Part shown: positions 51,506-60,950 of the stretch, piece by piece
Layout of the letters: each line of letters opens with the position of its first letter
How positions within the stretch are numbered: the first letter of the stretch is position 1
From: Zooshikella ganghwensis DSM 15267
GTDB taxonomy: Bacteria; Pseudomonadota; Gammaproteobacteria; Pseudomonadales; Zooshikellaceae
Length of the DNA stretch: 64,000 bases
Assembly: GCF_000428585.1 (NCBI RefSeq)
Contig: NZ_AUAF01000007.1
Span: forward strand, 30,042-94,041
Reading direction: 5' to 3'
Translations under genes and position numbers: made by a program
The notes under the pieces: model-generated
The model's database searches: none
What the model was told of the DNA's origin: nothing
Seen by the model: the letters and a program-made list of their open reading frames with translations, nothing else

Positions 51506-52222
51506 TCAGTCAGTCTCCAGTGTCGATACCTTATGGTTTATTAGTAAAACGCTAGGGTTTTTATCGTACAGAAAGTATTATTTGTTTTTAGGTATACTTT
51601 AAAAACACGTATGGCTTAGCTTTCACATTAAAAAAACGTTTTTTAAACAGTACGTCTATCTTTCAAAAAATACATCTATAGGGCACATGGCTTTTTTAAA
51701 TTATCTGTATGTTCTGCTTGCTGTGTATGAATTCGTCATATTATTGCCATAAAACTATATGGTTTGATGGCTTGATATATCAATTAAACCAGCAGTTCGT
51801 AAACATTGGTTAAACACTATCATGAAAGTTAACATTTTTAAAACAAAGAAAAGGCGTAAAAATGTTAGTGAAAAATGTTTATTTTCGAATTGAGACGAAT
51901 AACATAATCAGCACCAACCCTGCTGGAGTTAGTAAACGACGCTCAATAAGTATGTATTATTAAGCGTAAGAAATGCCATCACAGTGTTTGTTCTACAAAA
52001 AGAGTTGCTACAAAATAATAGTGAACATCTTTACTTAAGGGAACATCAATTAAAACTAAACCTGCAGCATAAAAATAATATACCGCATGGCTTGTCATGT
52101 TTTAGTTGCGTCACGTATACTCGATGCCACTGAGTATTCCCGCTGCATAGCTTGCTTCATTCGTTCAAAAGTGTGGGATTTTGCTTTAAATCAAGCATAA
52201 ATAACGTTGGGAGAACACCAAC
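51506..52222. other. Divergent ppsA/ppsR control region
   Basis: A 717-bp AT-rich region without a supported gene. It separates two functionally linked divergent genes and so should hold both promoters. The right end has GGGAGAACA before the ppsR ATG. Confidence 0.4.
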
Positions 52223-53041
52223 ATGGTAAAGCGCTGTGTGTTTTTTATATCTGACGGTACTGGAATAACAGCAGAAACCTTGGGTCATAGTTTGTTGACA
52301 CAATTTAATCGAGACCAGTTTAGCTATAAAACATTTCCGTATATCGATACCGTAGAGAAAGCCCAGCAGATTGTTAAGCAAATAAAACAATATGCCCATC
52401 AGGCAGAACAGCGACCCTTAATTTTCTCAACCATCGTCAATGAAGCTGTAATTCAAGTGTTAAGTGCGCTAGATGCTTTTATGATTGACTGTTTTTCTGC
52501 ATTTTTAACCCCTCTTGAACAAGAGCTGCAACAGCCCTCTAATCATAGTATTGGACAAAATCGTGTTATTGATGCTGACCCCCGTTATCATCAGCGTATT
52601 ACTGCAGTTCATTTTGCTTTAGATTTTGATGATGGTGCGAAAACCTATGCTTATGACCAAGCAGATGTCATTTTAATTGGTGTATCTCGCTGTGGGAAAA
52701 CACCAACTTGCTTATATCTCGCCTTACAATATGGTATTAATGCAGCTAACTATCCGTTAACAGAAGAAGATTTGGATAATCAACGACTACCAGGGCTGTT
52801 GTTGAGTCACAAAGATCGTCTTTTTGGATTGACGATTGACGCGGAGCGTTTAGCCGCCATTCGGCATGAACGCCGACCTGATAGCCGATATGCTTCCATT
52901 AAACAGTGCCGGCAGGAGGTCAATGAAGTCGAGGCATTAATGCAAGAAGCTCACGTGCCCTTTATTAATACAACACAGTTTTCGATCGAAGAAATTGCTA
53001 CTCGAGTGCTATCTCTTACGGGTATTCAACGACAATTTTAA
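52223..53041 (+). CDS. ppsR: PEP synthase regulatory protein (bifunctional kinase/pyrophosphorylase)
   Basis: PpsR (DUF299 family) inactivates PEP synthase by ADP-dependent phosphorylation and reactivates it by Pi-dependent dephosphorylation. The 272-residue protein starts RCVFFISDGTGITAETLGHSLL. The P-loop GVSRCGKTPTCLYLA lies near residues 153-167 and ANYPLTEEDL follows. It is divergent from ppsA, the usual arrangement in Proteobacteria, giving rapid post-translational control of gluconeogenesis. Confidence 0.95.
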   Translation: MVKRCVFFISDGTGITAETLGHSLLTQFNRDQFSYKTFPYIDTVEKAQQIVKQIKQYAHQAEQRPLIFSTIVNEAVIQVLSALDAFMIDCFSAFLTPLEQELQQPSNHSIGQNRVIDADPRYHQRITAVHFALDFDDGAKTYAYDQADVILIGVSRCGKTPTCLYLALQYGINAANYPLTEEDLDNQRLPGLLLSHKDRLFGLTIDAERLAAIRHERRPDSRYASIKQCRQEVNEVEALMQEAHVPFINTTQFSIEEIATRVLSLTGIQRQF

Positions 53042-53400
53042 AAAAACTATTAAGTTGCTCGTAGGGTTGGTTGTTATCCAGTTTATTATTGTCCATCGTT
53101 ACTGAAAACAGCGTAATTTATCCTCCCATGTCAGAAAGCCTTACCTGGCTTCTGACATTATCGGGACTCTTGGCTCATGATCTATAAATCACCCTACTCT
53201 AGACCCTAGCATCTAACCATTGTGTTAATTTCAATCTTAGTGGTTATGCATGAATTTACTTGTAAGAGTGCTTATATGTCTACGTTGAGAAGGTTAGCAT
53301 AATGCCTGTACTGCTTTTCTGCTTATAAAGCGCTAACAATAGTTTTGATAAACAATTTAAAACATGAAAAGGTATAGTTTTTTCAAACTAATCAGATCAG
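53042..53400. other. Gap after ppsR with a hairpin
   Basis: No gene is seen in these 359 bp. A stem at 53128-53158 (ATGTCAGAAAGCC/GGCTTCTGACAT with one bulge and a 6-nt loop) may end ppsR transcription, though only a weak T tract follows. Confidence 0.45.
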
Positions 53401-54311
53401 TTATTTCAGCACGCTTTGTAAACCAATTGACTCCCAAAGAGGTTCCAATATACCAGCCTTTTCCATATCTTCAAGTAGAGTGTTGATCTCTTCGATTGAA
53501 GGCTTTATACCTTTGCGAATAATAATAGTATGATTATACTCTTGATCGTAATGGTTGGATCGAATGAATTTATTTCTCATATGCTGATTGTTTTTTAAGT
53601 ATTGATTAAAAAAAGACTCTGTGATGACAGCAATATCTCCTCTATCTTTAACTCGACTTTGGCCATTTAGAGGCTAAGGCATTGCAGGTAGAGCAATACT
53701 GTTAATGGTTATAACCTGAATTAACTCATGTCAAACAAAAACCATGATATGAAGTAATTCTAACCTATTGCTTCTAATAGCTTATTTTTAGCTGTCAGGT
53801 GTATCCAATAATGGCCAAAGTCGAGATGAAATCTTTCTTTTAAGAATGATTGATCAGAATTAAAATCGGCAAATCCATAATGGTAGCCTAACATGCCAAT
53901 CATTCTTTTTTGCTCAAACTCTTTAAAGTAGCTTTGAGTACGGTCAGGTTTTGCTAGTGCAACATAGATCTCTCCTCCTTTAAGATAGACCTTTGAAACA
54001 TCCACAGGGAACCCTTCCCAGCCCCACTTATAGTTGTCAAACATGGACATTTCAAATAACCCATTTTTAAAAGCTTTATGCCTTCGTACAGAGGTCGTCA
54101 TAATAAAAGTAAAGTGATAGGTATCTTGAAAATTATTCATTAACTCCATCATATCGATGGCAATGCCACTTGGTGGATCAGTGTCTAATACGAAGGGTTC
54201 AAAGGGGGACATAGAAATACGTACAGTAATTTCTGCAGACAATTTGAAGCTTATAAAACACAGAGTGAAAATAAAATGAGCTAACAGTAAATATCGCTTT
54301 AGACGAGTCAT
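53401..54311 (-). pseudogene. Decayed periplasmic binding protein (SBP_bac_3 type)
   Basis: The 5' part (54311-53760) codes 183 residues with a signal peptide and ITVRISMSPFEPFVLDTDPP...GIAIDMMELMN, the start of a family-3 binding protein. It stops after KNKLLEAIG. The coding sense resumes in another frame: GQSRVKDRGDIAVITESFFN and IIRKGIKPSIEEINTLLEDM run to a TAA at 53401, the expected C-terminal half. Between them are a frameshift near 53755 and in-frame stops (TGA near 53735, TAG near 53675). Several independent lesions argue against sequencing error. It is a relative of the intact protein at 26768-27487. Confidence 0.85.
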
Positions 54312-54343
54312 GCGTACTAGCGCTACCTTAAATGTGAGCTATT

Positions 54344-54469
54344 TATACCCTTCACGAATGATTTCTAGGTTTTGTTATCTTATCTCCTCACTCCAATCAC
54401 CTATTAATACAGGCTCATGGGGCTTCGTCACTCGATGGCTGCACCTAAAAACCATTCGTATTGGGTATA
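54344..54469. repeat. 126-bp TATACCC palindromic element
   Basis: The left arm 54344-54370 (TATACCCTTCACGAATG...) and right arm 54443-54469 (...CATTCGTATTGGGTATA) are inverted repeats of 27 bp with a few mismatches. The 72-bp centre includes GGCTTCGTCACTCGATGG. No coding frame is present. Copies or halves of the same element occur near 44891, 57595, 60801 and 61920. Confidence 0.75.
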
Positions 54470-54922
54470 GAAGATAAAGTTTTATGTTATTTGTCTAGCA
54501 CATGTCTGCGGCTATATCCAGTATGAGCATTTACTTCATTACTTATCTAATACGCAATATTTGATCAACCAGTAAAAGAGCGCGATTAATAATGATTAAC
54601 TTTAATCTCTTCCTTTGTCAGGTTTTTTTTGTGTTTAGTGAGTTTTTAAAGTTTTCACTTAACTATTTGTTTAAATTATTTACGTTTTTGTCTGTTTATT
54701 TTTGTTGAAAACTTTTGTTTTACAATTATACAAACAGTTAAAAAGCGAAGAGTATCTTAAAGCTGAGCGATAGTGCTTGTTTCTATAAAAAAATAACCAT
54801 AGTATTTGAGTGGTTTTATTTTTTTTGCACAACAACTGATGCATATAAGGATATTGATATACGTCAATAGTTGCTACTGTACAAACTGAATGGTGATCTA
54901 TTTAAAAACAAGGTAAATTAAT
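54470..54922. other. Promoter region of the GH19 gene
   Basis: About 450 bp, very AT-rich, with long T-runs around 54610-54720. No supported gene. The right end should carry the promoter of the 54923 gene; the ribosome site is weak (ACAAGGTAAATTA). Confidence 0.4.
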
Positions 54923-56266
54923 ATGAAATGGAAAATAAAACATTTATGTGCTGTTTCAGCCATTTTGGGGGTAGTATTTGGTAGTGTAACTCAGGTTAGT
55001 TATGCGAATACATGTGCAGGAATAAAAGTAACAAATTCATTTTTAAATGTAAGGACTGGTCCTGGAACAAATTATGAAAAAATAGGAACAATGCACAGCG
55101 GTGAGCACTATGTAGCAACAGGAAAGGTATCTGGACCTTGGAAAGAAGTATGGTTTGATGGGGGAAAAGCACGTTGGGTTTATAGTCAATCATATACTAC
55201 TGCAGCAACGGTTAACTGTGATGTAGTATCAACAGCTGCATTAAATGTACGTTCAGGTCCTGGTACAAACTATCGTTTAGTAGGAACTGCGCCAAGTGGT
55301 TCATATTGGACCGTTATTGGAACTGATGGCGTGTGGAAAAAGATCTGGTATGCGAGTGAAGCGCGTTGGGTTCATGGTGGGTACTTGGGTGATGCAAACT
55401 CAAATACCGTTATTCAGGTGAAAAGCTTTAATATTAATAAGAATGCAGCTAATACTTCAAGTCGGTTTGTTTCAGTTTTCAGTACCTATTCAGGATCAAC
55501 ACCGACAATGTACCGTATCAGTGAGAAAAGTGATTTTTCTGGTGCAGTTTGGAAAGCATATGTAGACAAAATATCATTTACATTATCTGCAGGTAGTGGA
55601 ACTAAAACAGTCTATTTTCAAGTAAAAAATAAACAAGGCCGCTTATCCAATGTGATTTCAGACAGTATTAAGTATAAGGCTAGCACTTCTTCACAAGGCT
55701 TTAGTATTAAACGAAGTGATTTTTTTACTAAGTTTCGTGCAACGTTTGGTCGGTTGTCACAAAGTCAGGTTGACGGTATAAACTATCTTTTAGCTAATAT
55801 GGAAAAAGATAAGCGCCCTGCTATCAAAGATAAAACTGTATGGATGCGTCAAATTGCTTATATGTTTGCAACGACAAAGCATGAAGTTGCCAATACCTAC
55901 AAGCCTATTACAGAGTATGGTAATGTAAACTGTCGTAGATATGATGGTGGTTGTACCTATAAAGGTAGAGGGTATGTTCAGCTTACCCATAAGTATAATT
56001 ATAAAAAAATGTCATCTGTTGTTGGAGTGGATTTAGTTGCAAACCCTACAAAAGCATTGCAACCTGATATTGCCTATACGGTGATGTCCTATGGAATGTT
56101 TTATGGAATCTTTACTGGGAAAAAGCTAGGCAGTTATATTAAGTCAGGTAAAACAGACTATGTTAATGCTCGTAGAGTCGTAAATGGTCTAGATAAAGCT
56201 AGTTTACTAGCAGGTTATGCGAAGAGCTTCCAAAAAATAATGGAAGCTTCGATAGTAGCACTTTAA
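54923..56266 (+). CDS. Secreted SH3b-SH3b-GH19 hydrolase (chitinase/endolysin-like)
   Basis: The 447-residue precursor has a signal peptide (about 1-29, ...GSVTQVSYA). Two bacterial SH3b domains follow (about 32-90 and 94-155, each with LNVRxGPGTNY and RWV). A beta-sandwich segment (about 165-250) leads to a C-terminal GH19/lysozyme-like domain (about 258-445). The putative catalytic Glu321 sits in TKHEVANTY and a second acid, Glu331, in ITEYGN; GRGYVQLTHKYNYKKMS is the family's substrate-cleft motif. SH3b-GH19 pairs act on peptidoglycan or chitin. The signal peptide distinguishes it from phage endolysins, and no holin or phage genes are adjacent. A secreted lytic enzyme is the best inference. 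Confidence 0.87.
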   Translation: MKWKIKHLCAVSAILGVVFGSVTQVSYANTCAGIKVTNSFLNVRTGPGTNYEKIGTMHSGEHYVATGKVSGPWKEVWFDGGKARWVYSQSYTTAATVNCDVVSTAALNVRSGPGTNYRLVGTAPSGSYWTVIGTDGVWKKIWYASEARWVHGGYLGDANSNTVIQVKSFNINKNAANTSSRFVSVFSTYSGSTPTMYRISEKSDFSGAVWKAYVDKISFTLSAGSGTKTVYFQVKNKQGRLSNVISDSIKYKASTSSQGFSIKRSDFFTKFRATFGRLSQSQVDGINYLLANMEKDKRPAIKDKTVWMRQIAYMFATTKHEVANTYKPITEYGNVNCRRYDGGCTYKGRGYVQLTHKYNYKKMSSVVGVDLVANPTKALQPDIAYTVMSYGMFYGIFTGKKLGSYIKSGKTDYVNARRVVNGLDKASLLAGYAKSFQKIMEASIVAL

Positions 56267-56491
56267 AGATCTAATAGTTCCAGTATTTTAATAGGTATGC
56301 AGTTTAATAGGTAGTAATATCCCTATTATCAGGGTTTTATAAGTGCTAGCTGAGCAGTATCACTATACATTGGTATTGTCTCCGTTGGTTTAGGCTTAGC
56401 AAGCCTTTCAGAAATACTGTATACCATCAGTGAAAAGTACATATTGCATGCAATACCCTTGTTATGCATTGATAATTTAAGGTGATTTTCA

Positions 56492-57565
56492 ATGAAAAAA
56501 AACGCAATTTTCATTGGCGCGCTAGCTGGGGGAGCATTATTAGCTGGTGGTTACTTTTTTTTCTCATCATCTGTTTCGAAGGAAAATTATACTGAGCTAT
56601 CAGTAAGTAACATGCCAGCTGAACAGATAAATCCCAAAAGTGTTTCGACGCAAGCTATAAAGGAAACACAATCTGGAAAGCATATTAGTAAGGAACGTTC
56701 AGTACAGCCTTCTACTGTTATGTCTGAGCAAGAGATATTAGAGGAGGCACCTATTGAAACATCTCCTTATGACCGAGCTAACGCAACCGTTGATAATTTA
56801 CGATTATTACTTGCTGAAGAAGAAAGCTCAGAAAAACAAGGTGAAATTCAGTCTATTTTACAGTCGCTGTTGGAAAATGCAGAACAAGATGCTTCCGCAC
56901 TTTCCAGTATTATTGATAACTACCGGTTAGATCCAAGCTCAGAAATGGGGGCTCATTTACAATCTGTATTAGCTGAAATAAAAGACCCAGAAGTTGAAGC
57001 TGCCGCAATCGATTTGGTAAAAAGTGGAAGTCCAGAAAACCAGATAGCTGGACTTGATCTATTAGCTCAGCTAAATATTCCTAGTGAAAGTACATACAAT
57101 CTTACCCGTGATATTCTTGCAGCGAATGATAACCCCGAAGTTTTGATGTCTGCATTAAATGCAATGCCAGTTATTCCTTTGCCCGCTCAGGATGCACAAG
57201 AGGCAATGCAACAATTATCGACCTTAGCCAGGTCAAGTGCAGATAGTGGTGTGAGGTCAGCAAGTATTTTTAAAATAGGCCAGTGGGCAAAAGATGAGAA
57301 TGATTTAAGCCCAGTTGTTGGAATCTTGCAAAAATCGAATGATCCTGATGATCGTATAAGTGCAATTATGGCTATACAGGAAAGTAATGTTGTTTCTGAT
57401 CAATTACGTTACACGTTAGCGCAACTGATGAGTAATAAAAAAGAGCTATGGGAAGTCAGGCGAATGGCTGCGGAGTCTTTAACACGATTTAAAATGTCAT
57501 CTAAAGAATATGCAGCCTATCAAACGTTTCTTAAAGAGCAAGGTGATATTGCTGAAGGCAATTGA
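56492..57565 (+). CDS. Membrane-anchored HEAT-like helical-repeat protein
   Basis: This 357-residue protein has one N-terminal membrane helix (about residues 5-25, AIFIGALAGGALLAGGYFFF). A low-complexity linker of about 65 residues follows, and then a fully helical domain (about 95-345). That domain has HEAT-like repeats, e.g. DPEVEAAAIDLVKSGSPENQIAGLDLL and LQKSNDPDDRISAIMAIQES. The topology suggests a periplasmic scaffold tethered to the inner membrane. I do not recognise a named family. It is followed by a convergent small Cys-rich gene. Confidence 0.75.
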   Translation: MKKNAIFIGALAGGALLAGGYFFFSSSVSKENYTELSVSNMPAEQINPKSVSTQAIKETQSGKHISKERSVQPSTVMSEQEILEEAPIETSPYDRANATVDNLRLLLAEEESSEKQGEIQSILQSLLENAEQDASALSSIIDNYRLDPSSEMGAHLQSVLAEIKDPEVEAAAIDLVKSGSPENQIAGLDLLAQLNIPSESTYNLTRDILAANDNPEVLMSALNAMPVIPLPAQDAQEAMQQLSTLARSSADSGVRSASIFKIGQWAKDENDLSPVVGILQKSNDPDDRISAIMAIQESNVVSDQLRYTLAQLMSNKKELWEVRRMAAESLTRFKMSSKEYAAYQTFLKEQGDIAEGN

Positions 57566-57594
57566 GCTGATAAAACGATTAATTTTTTGGTGAT

Positions 57595-57620
57595 TATACC
57601 CTCTGCGAAGGATATAACTG
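57595..57620. repeat. Half copy of the TATACCC element
   Basis: TATACCCTCTGCGAAGG matches the left arm of the element at 61920-61993; no right arm is found nearby. It lies just after the HEAT-like gene's stop. Confidence 0.4.
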
Positions 57621-57714
57621 TTGCCAGAAGAACGTAGCAGTAATGCCCTGTTAAAACTCGGTATTTTTGAGAGAAAATGGCTTTTAACCTTTGCTTTAAC
57701 TTTAACTATCAAGG

Positions 57715-57933
57715 CTATCCGCACTGTCTTAGCCGCTGCTTTGACGGACAGGGTACGGTGCCGTAAGAGCAAAAAACACAACAGTCTCCTGGCTTGGGAC
57801 GCATCATAAATTTGCAGGATTCACAGGGTAGAAACCACTGGCAGGCATTGGTGGGCATAAACCCGGCTTGTTTATGACCGCATTGGGGACAGGTGATAAT
57901 GGATTCTCGAGTGACAGGTGGCTCAACCATCAT
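57715..57933 (-). CDS. Small Cys-rich protein with GDCCVFCSYG motif
   Basis: This 72-residue protein has a zinc-ribbon-like N-terminus (CPQCGHK, residues 15-21), a CESC pair and the block GDCCVFCSYGTVPCP near residues 48-62. From memory, small proteins with GDCCVFCSYG occur widely in Proteobacteria as uncharacterised conserved proteins. Eight or more Cys suggest metal binding. The initiation codon is ATG at 57933 or the adjoining 57930. It stands alone, leftward, 160 bp downstream of the prp operon. Confidence 0.8.
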   Translation of the reverse strand: MMVEPPVTRESIITCPQCGHKQAGFMPTNACQWFLPCESCKFMMRPKPGDCCVFCSYGTVPCPSKQRLRQCG

Positions 57934-58044
57934 GAGTAAACCTCTAACAACATAATTACTACAATAGCACTGGAGGACGTTGGTCTTCCCTTTAGTTTAG
58001 TTAGTATTTATTGGCATGTTATTTTTTCTTGGCAGATTTTGTTT

Positions 58045-58071
58045 GCCAGCCTGTGTTTTTATCAGGCTGGC
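58045..58071. other. Perfect hairpin downstream of prpD
   Basis: GCCAGCCTG and CAGGCTGGC arms (9 bp) with a 9-nt loop lie 24 bp beyond the prpD stop. Downstream on the minus strand there is no T tract, so it is a stabilising stem or a degenerate terminator. Confidence 0.5.
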
Positions 58072-58094
58072 GTGTTATTTATGTTTACTTTTAT

Positions 58095-59543
58095 CTAAAT
58101 CATCAGTAAATCCATAAAGGTGTTAACGGGAGTACGCTCTAATTGCTGTTGGTCATTACATAAATCATAAATTTTCTTCACGCGCATTTTAGGGAAGCGA
58201 GTGGCTAAGTTTTCTCTGAACTTCTCTTCAAGTAATGGAATCCCCTCTTTTCGACGACGTTGATGGCCAATAGGATATTCAACCGTAATTTGTTCAGTTG
58301 CAGAACCATCCGTAAAAAATACCTGTACGGCATTGGCTATCGAACGTTTATCGGCTTCCAGATACTCTCGACTAAAACGCTGGTCTTCGATGATAGCCAT
58401 TTTTTGGCGGAGTTTATCAATTTCAGGGTGTGCATTGTGGAAGCTATCCTCATAATGCTCAGCTTGTAAGCTGCCGGTTATTAACGGTACCGCTATCATA
58501 TACTGGAGGCAGTGATCGCGGTCGGCTGGGTTATTTAAAGGCCCCATTTTACTAATAATACGAATTGCCGATTCGTGAGTGTGAATAACAATTTTCTCAA
58601 TGTCATTAATGCGATGTTTAACGTGGGGATGAAGTTTCAGAGCAGCTTCGACAGCGGTTTGGGCATGAAATTCGGCAGGGAAGGATATTTTAAACAGCAC
58701 ATTTTCCATAACATAGCTATGAAGTGGTTGTGCCAGTTGCAGAGGTTCTCCCTTGAAAAGTACATCCTGGAAGCCCCACTTAGGTGCAGACAATACACTG
58801 GGGTAGCCCATCTCTCCTCTTAAGACAATATCTGCGAGACGTACAGCACGCGATGTGGCATCCCCAGCAGCCCAGGATTTTCGTGAACCTGCGTTGGGTG
58901 CATGACGGTATGTGCGCAATGCCTGTCCATCAAGCCAAGCATGTGATAATGCATCAATAACCTGTTCCCGTGTACCACCCAGCATATGAGTTATGACTGC
59001 GGTTGATGCAACTTTGACTAAGAGTACATGATCTAGCCCAACCCGGTTAAAACTATGGTTTAGCGCAAGCACTCCCTGAATTTCGTGGGCCTTAATCATT
59101 GCTGTAAGTACATCATGCATGGTTAATGGTGCTTGACCCTGGCTAATACGTTGCTGGGAAATATAATCGGCGACAGCCAAGATACCACCTAAATTGTCCG
59201 AGGGGTGTCCCCACTCTGCTGCAAGCCAAGTATCATTAAAGTCCAGCCAGCGAATGATACAGCCAATATCCCAGGCGGCTTTCACGGGGTCTAATCTAAA
59301 CGAGGTTCCAGGTACCCGAGCGCCATTGGGGACAATAGTACCTTCCACTATAGGGCCAAGGAGTTTGCTGCACTCTGGAAAACGCAGTGCCAATAGCCCG
59401 CAGCCCAGAGTATCCATAAGACAATGACGCGCAGTAGTATAAGCGGTTGTCGAATTTATTTGTGTTTCACATACATAATCTGCAATTTCAACCAATAATG
59501 TGTCAGGTGCTGAGCGCTCATTAATATCAACATTAGAACTCAT
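58095..59543 (-). CDS. prpD: 2-Methylcitrate dehydratase PrpD
   Basis: PrpD (MmgE/PrpD family) dehydrates 2-methylcitrate to cis-2-methylaconitate in propionate catabolism. The 482-residue protein matches E. coli PrpD in length. It has [28 protein letters not shown] near the start and [21 protein letters not shown] near residues 105-125. [23 protein letters not shown] and [19 protein letters not shown] follow. It is the last gene of the leftward prpB-prpC-prpD unit; the alternative acnD/prpF pair is not present. Confidence 0.95.
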   Translation of the reverse strand: MSSNVDINERSAPDTLLVEIADYVCETQINSTTAYTTARHCLMDTLGCGLLALRFPECSKLLGPIVEGTIVPNGARVPGTSFRLDPVKAAWDIGCIIRWLDFNDTWLAAEWGHPSDNLGGILAVADYISQQRISQGQAPLTMHDVLTAMIKAHEIQGVLALNHSFNRVGLDHVLLVKVASTAVITHMLGGTREQVIDALSHAWLDGQALRTYRHAPNAGSRKSWAAGDATSRAVRLADIVLRGEMGYPSVLSAPKWGFQDVLFKGEPLQLAQPLHSYVMENVLFKISFPAEFHAQTAVEAALKLHPHVKHRINDIEKIVIHTHESAIRIISKMGPLNNPADRDHCLQYMIAVPLITGSLQAEHYEDSFHNAHPEIDKLRQKMAIIEDQRFSREYLEADKRSIANAVQVFFTDGSATEQITVEYPIGHQRRRKEGIPLLEEKFRENLATRFPKMRVKKIYDLCNDQQQLERTPVNTFMDLLMI

Positions 59544-59605
59544 GGCAATTATTAACTCTTAAGTTAGTTTTATAAATAGAATACCCATCACAAGGAGTAT
59601 AAAAA

Positions 59606-60730
59606 TTAGCGTTGTTCGATAGGTAACCAAGGACGATTTTCTGGACCGGTATAATCTGCTGAAGGTCGAATAATGCGGTTATTAGCCCGCTGCTCCATGA
59701 CATGTGCTGCCCAGCCTGTCAGTCGAGAACAAACAAAAATTGGTGTAAATAAGGGGGTTGGAATGCCCATAAAGTGATAGGCTGATGCATGGAAAAAGTC
59801 AGCGTTACAAAATAAATGTTTTTCCCGCCACATGACTTCTTCACAACGAACAGAGACAGGGTATAGCACCCGATCATCGTGCTCTTCAGCAAGACGTTTT
59901 GACCAGCCTTTGACGATGGCATTACGTGGATCTGATTCACGATAGACTGCGTGTCCAAAGCCCATTATTTTTTCTTTTTTTGCCAGTTTTTCAAGAATAC
60001 CTTTTTCGGCTTCTTCAGGGGTTCGCCATTGACTGATCATGGCCATTGCAGCTTCATTAGCACCACCATGTAAAGGTCCTTTCAGGGTTCCAATCGCAGT
60101 GGTAATACAGGCATAAATATCGGATAACGTGGAAGCACAAACCCGGGCAGCGAAAGTAGAGGCATTAAATTCATGTTCAGCATAAGCAATTAATGAGGCA
60201 TTCATTGCATCGCCGTGCAAGGTTTTAGGTTCACGACCATGAAGCAAGTGCAAAAAATAACTGCCTGTTTCCTTGTCATCTAACTCAATATCAATTTTTA
60301 CGCCCTCTTGATGAAAGCGATACCAGTAACAAATGATGGCGGGAAATAAGGCCAGCATACGATCAATATGGGTTTGCTGTTCAGCAAAATCATGTTCTGG
60401 GGTGATCGTACCCAACATTGAACAAGCCGTCCGCATAACATCCATTGGATGTGTAGTGGCAGGCATTAACTCTAACGTCTTACGTAAAGCTTCAGGCATT
60501 TTACGTAGCGTCATCAACCGGGTAAGGTAGCTGTCTAACTGTTGTCGATTAGGCAGCTCTCCATGAAATAATAAATAGGCTACTTCTTCAAAGCGAGCGT
60601 GTTCAGCAAGATCAGCAATATCATAACCACAATAGGTTAAGCCAGCGCCACTTTTACCCACGGTACATAATGCAGTTTCACCAGCTGAGCGCCCACGTAG
60701 TCCGGCTGTATCTTTTTTATTATCAGTCAT
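59606..60730 (-). CDS. prpC: 2-Methylcitrate synthase PrpC
   Basis: PrpC condenses propionyl-CoA with oxaloacetate to 2-methylcitrate. The 374-residue protein is of the small citrate-synthase class. It has AGLRGRSAGETALCTVGKSGAGLTYCGYDI near the N-terminus, LHGGANEAAMAMI with the active-site His region near residue 223, and GFGHAVYRESDPRN near residue 259. The absence of the long N-terminal extension separates it from GltA. It lies 62 bp before prpD and 220 bp after prpB. Confidence 0.95.
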   Translation of the reverse strand: MTDNKKDTAGLRGRSAGETALCTVGKSGAGLTYCGYDIADLAEHARFEEVAYLLFHGELPNRQQLDSYLTRLMTLRKMPEALRKTLELMPATTHPMDVMRTACSMLGTITPEHDFAEQQTHIDRMLALFPAIICYWYRFHQEGVKIDIELDDKETGSYFLHLLHGREPKTLHGDAMNASLIAYAEHEFNASTFAARVCASTLSDIYACITTAIGTLKGPLHGGANEAAMAMISQWRTPEEAEKGILEKLAKKEKIMGFGHAVYRESDPRNAIVKGWSKRLAEEHDDRVLYPVSVRCEEVMWREKHLFCNADFFHASAYHFMGIPTPLFTPIFVCSRLTGWAAHVMEQRANNRIIRPSADYTGPENRPWLPIEQR

Positions 60731-60800
60731 TATTATTCTCCTAATTGATGTGATTATCCTTACTCACATTGGCGAATGATTTATTCATTAGAAATTGGGA

Positions 60801-60842
60801 TATACCCTTCGTTTTGAGTATATATATCCATTCCTTGGTATA
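60801..60842. repeat. Short TATACC...GGTATA element (42 bp)
   Basis: TATACCCTTCG opens and CCTTGGTATA closes a 42-bp stretch in the prpB-prpC gap. It is likely a heavily reduced member of the TATACCC family, or chance. Confidence 0.3.
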
Positions 60843-60929
60843 TTAGCGTCGCAAATTATTATTAAATTGTTTTGGTGCTTGCTCTTGTTTATTTGACTCT
60901 AAAAGGCTTATTTTTGTTTATACATTTTT

Positions 60930-60950
60930 TAGAACCTGTTAATACTATTC
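60930..60950. repeat. Solo copy of the MITE terminal repeat, beside prpB
   Basis: TAGAACCTGTTAATACTATT (60930-60949) matches 17 of 20 bases of the 48861 element's end. It directly adjoins the prpB stop codon (60951). Only one end is present. Confidence 0.45.

Noticed and set aside
53760..54311. Short stand-alone 183-residue binding protein
   Set aside because: The missing C-terminal half is readable downstream in another frame, so it is a pseudogene and not a shorter functional protein.
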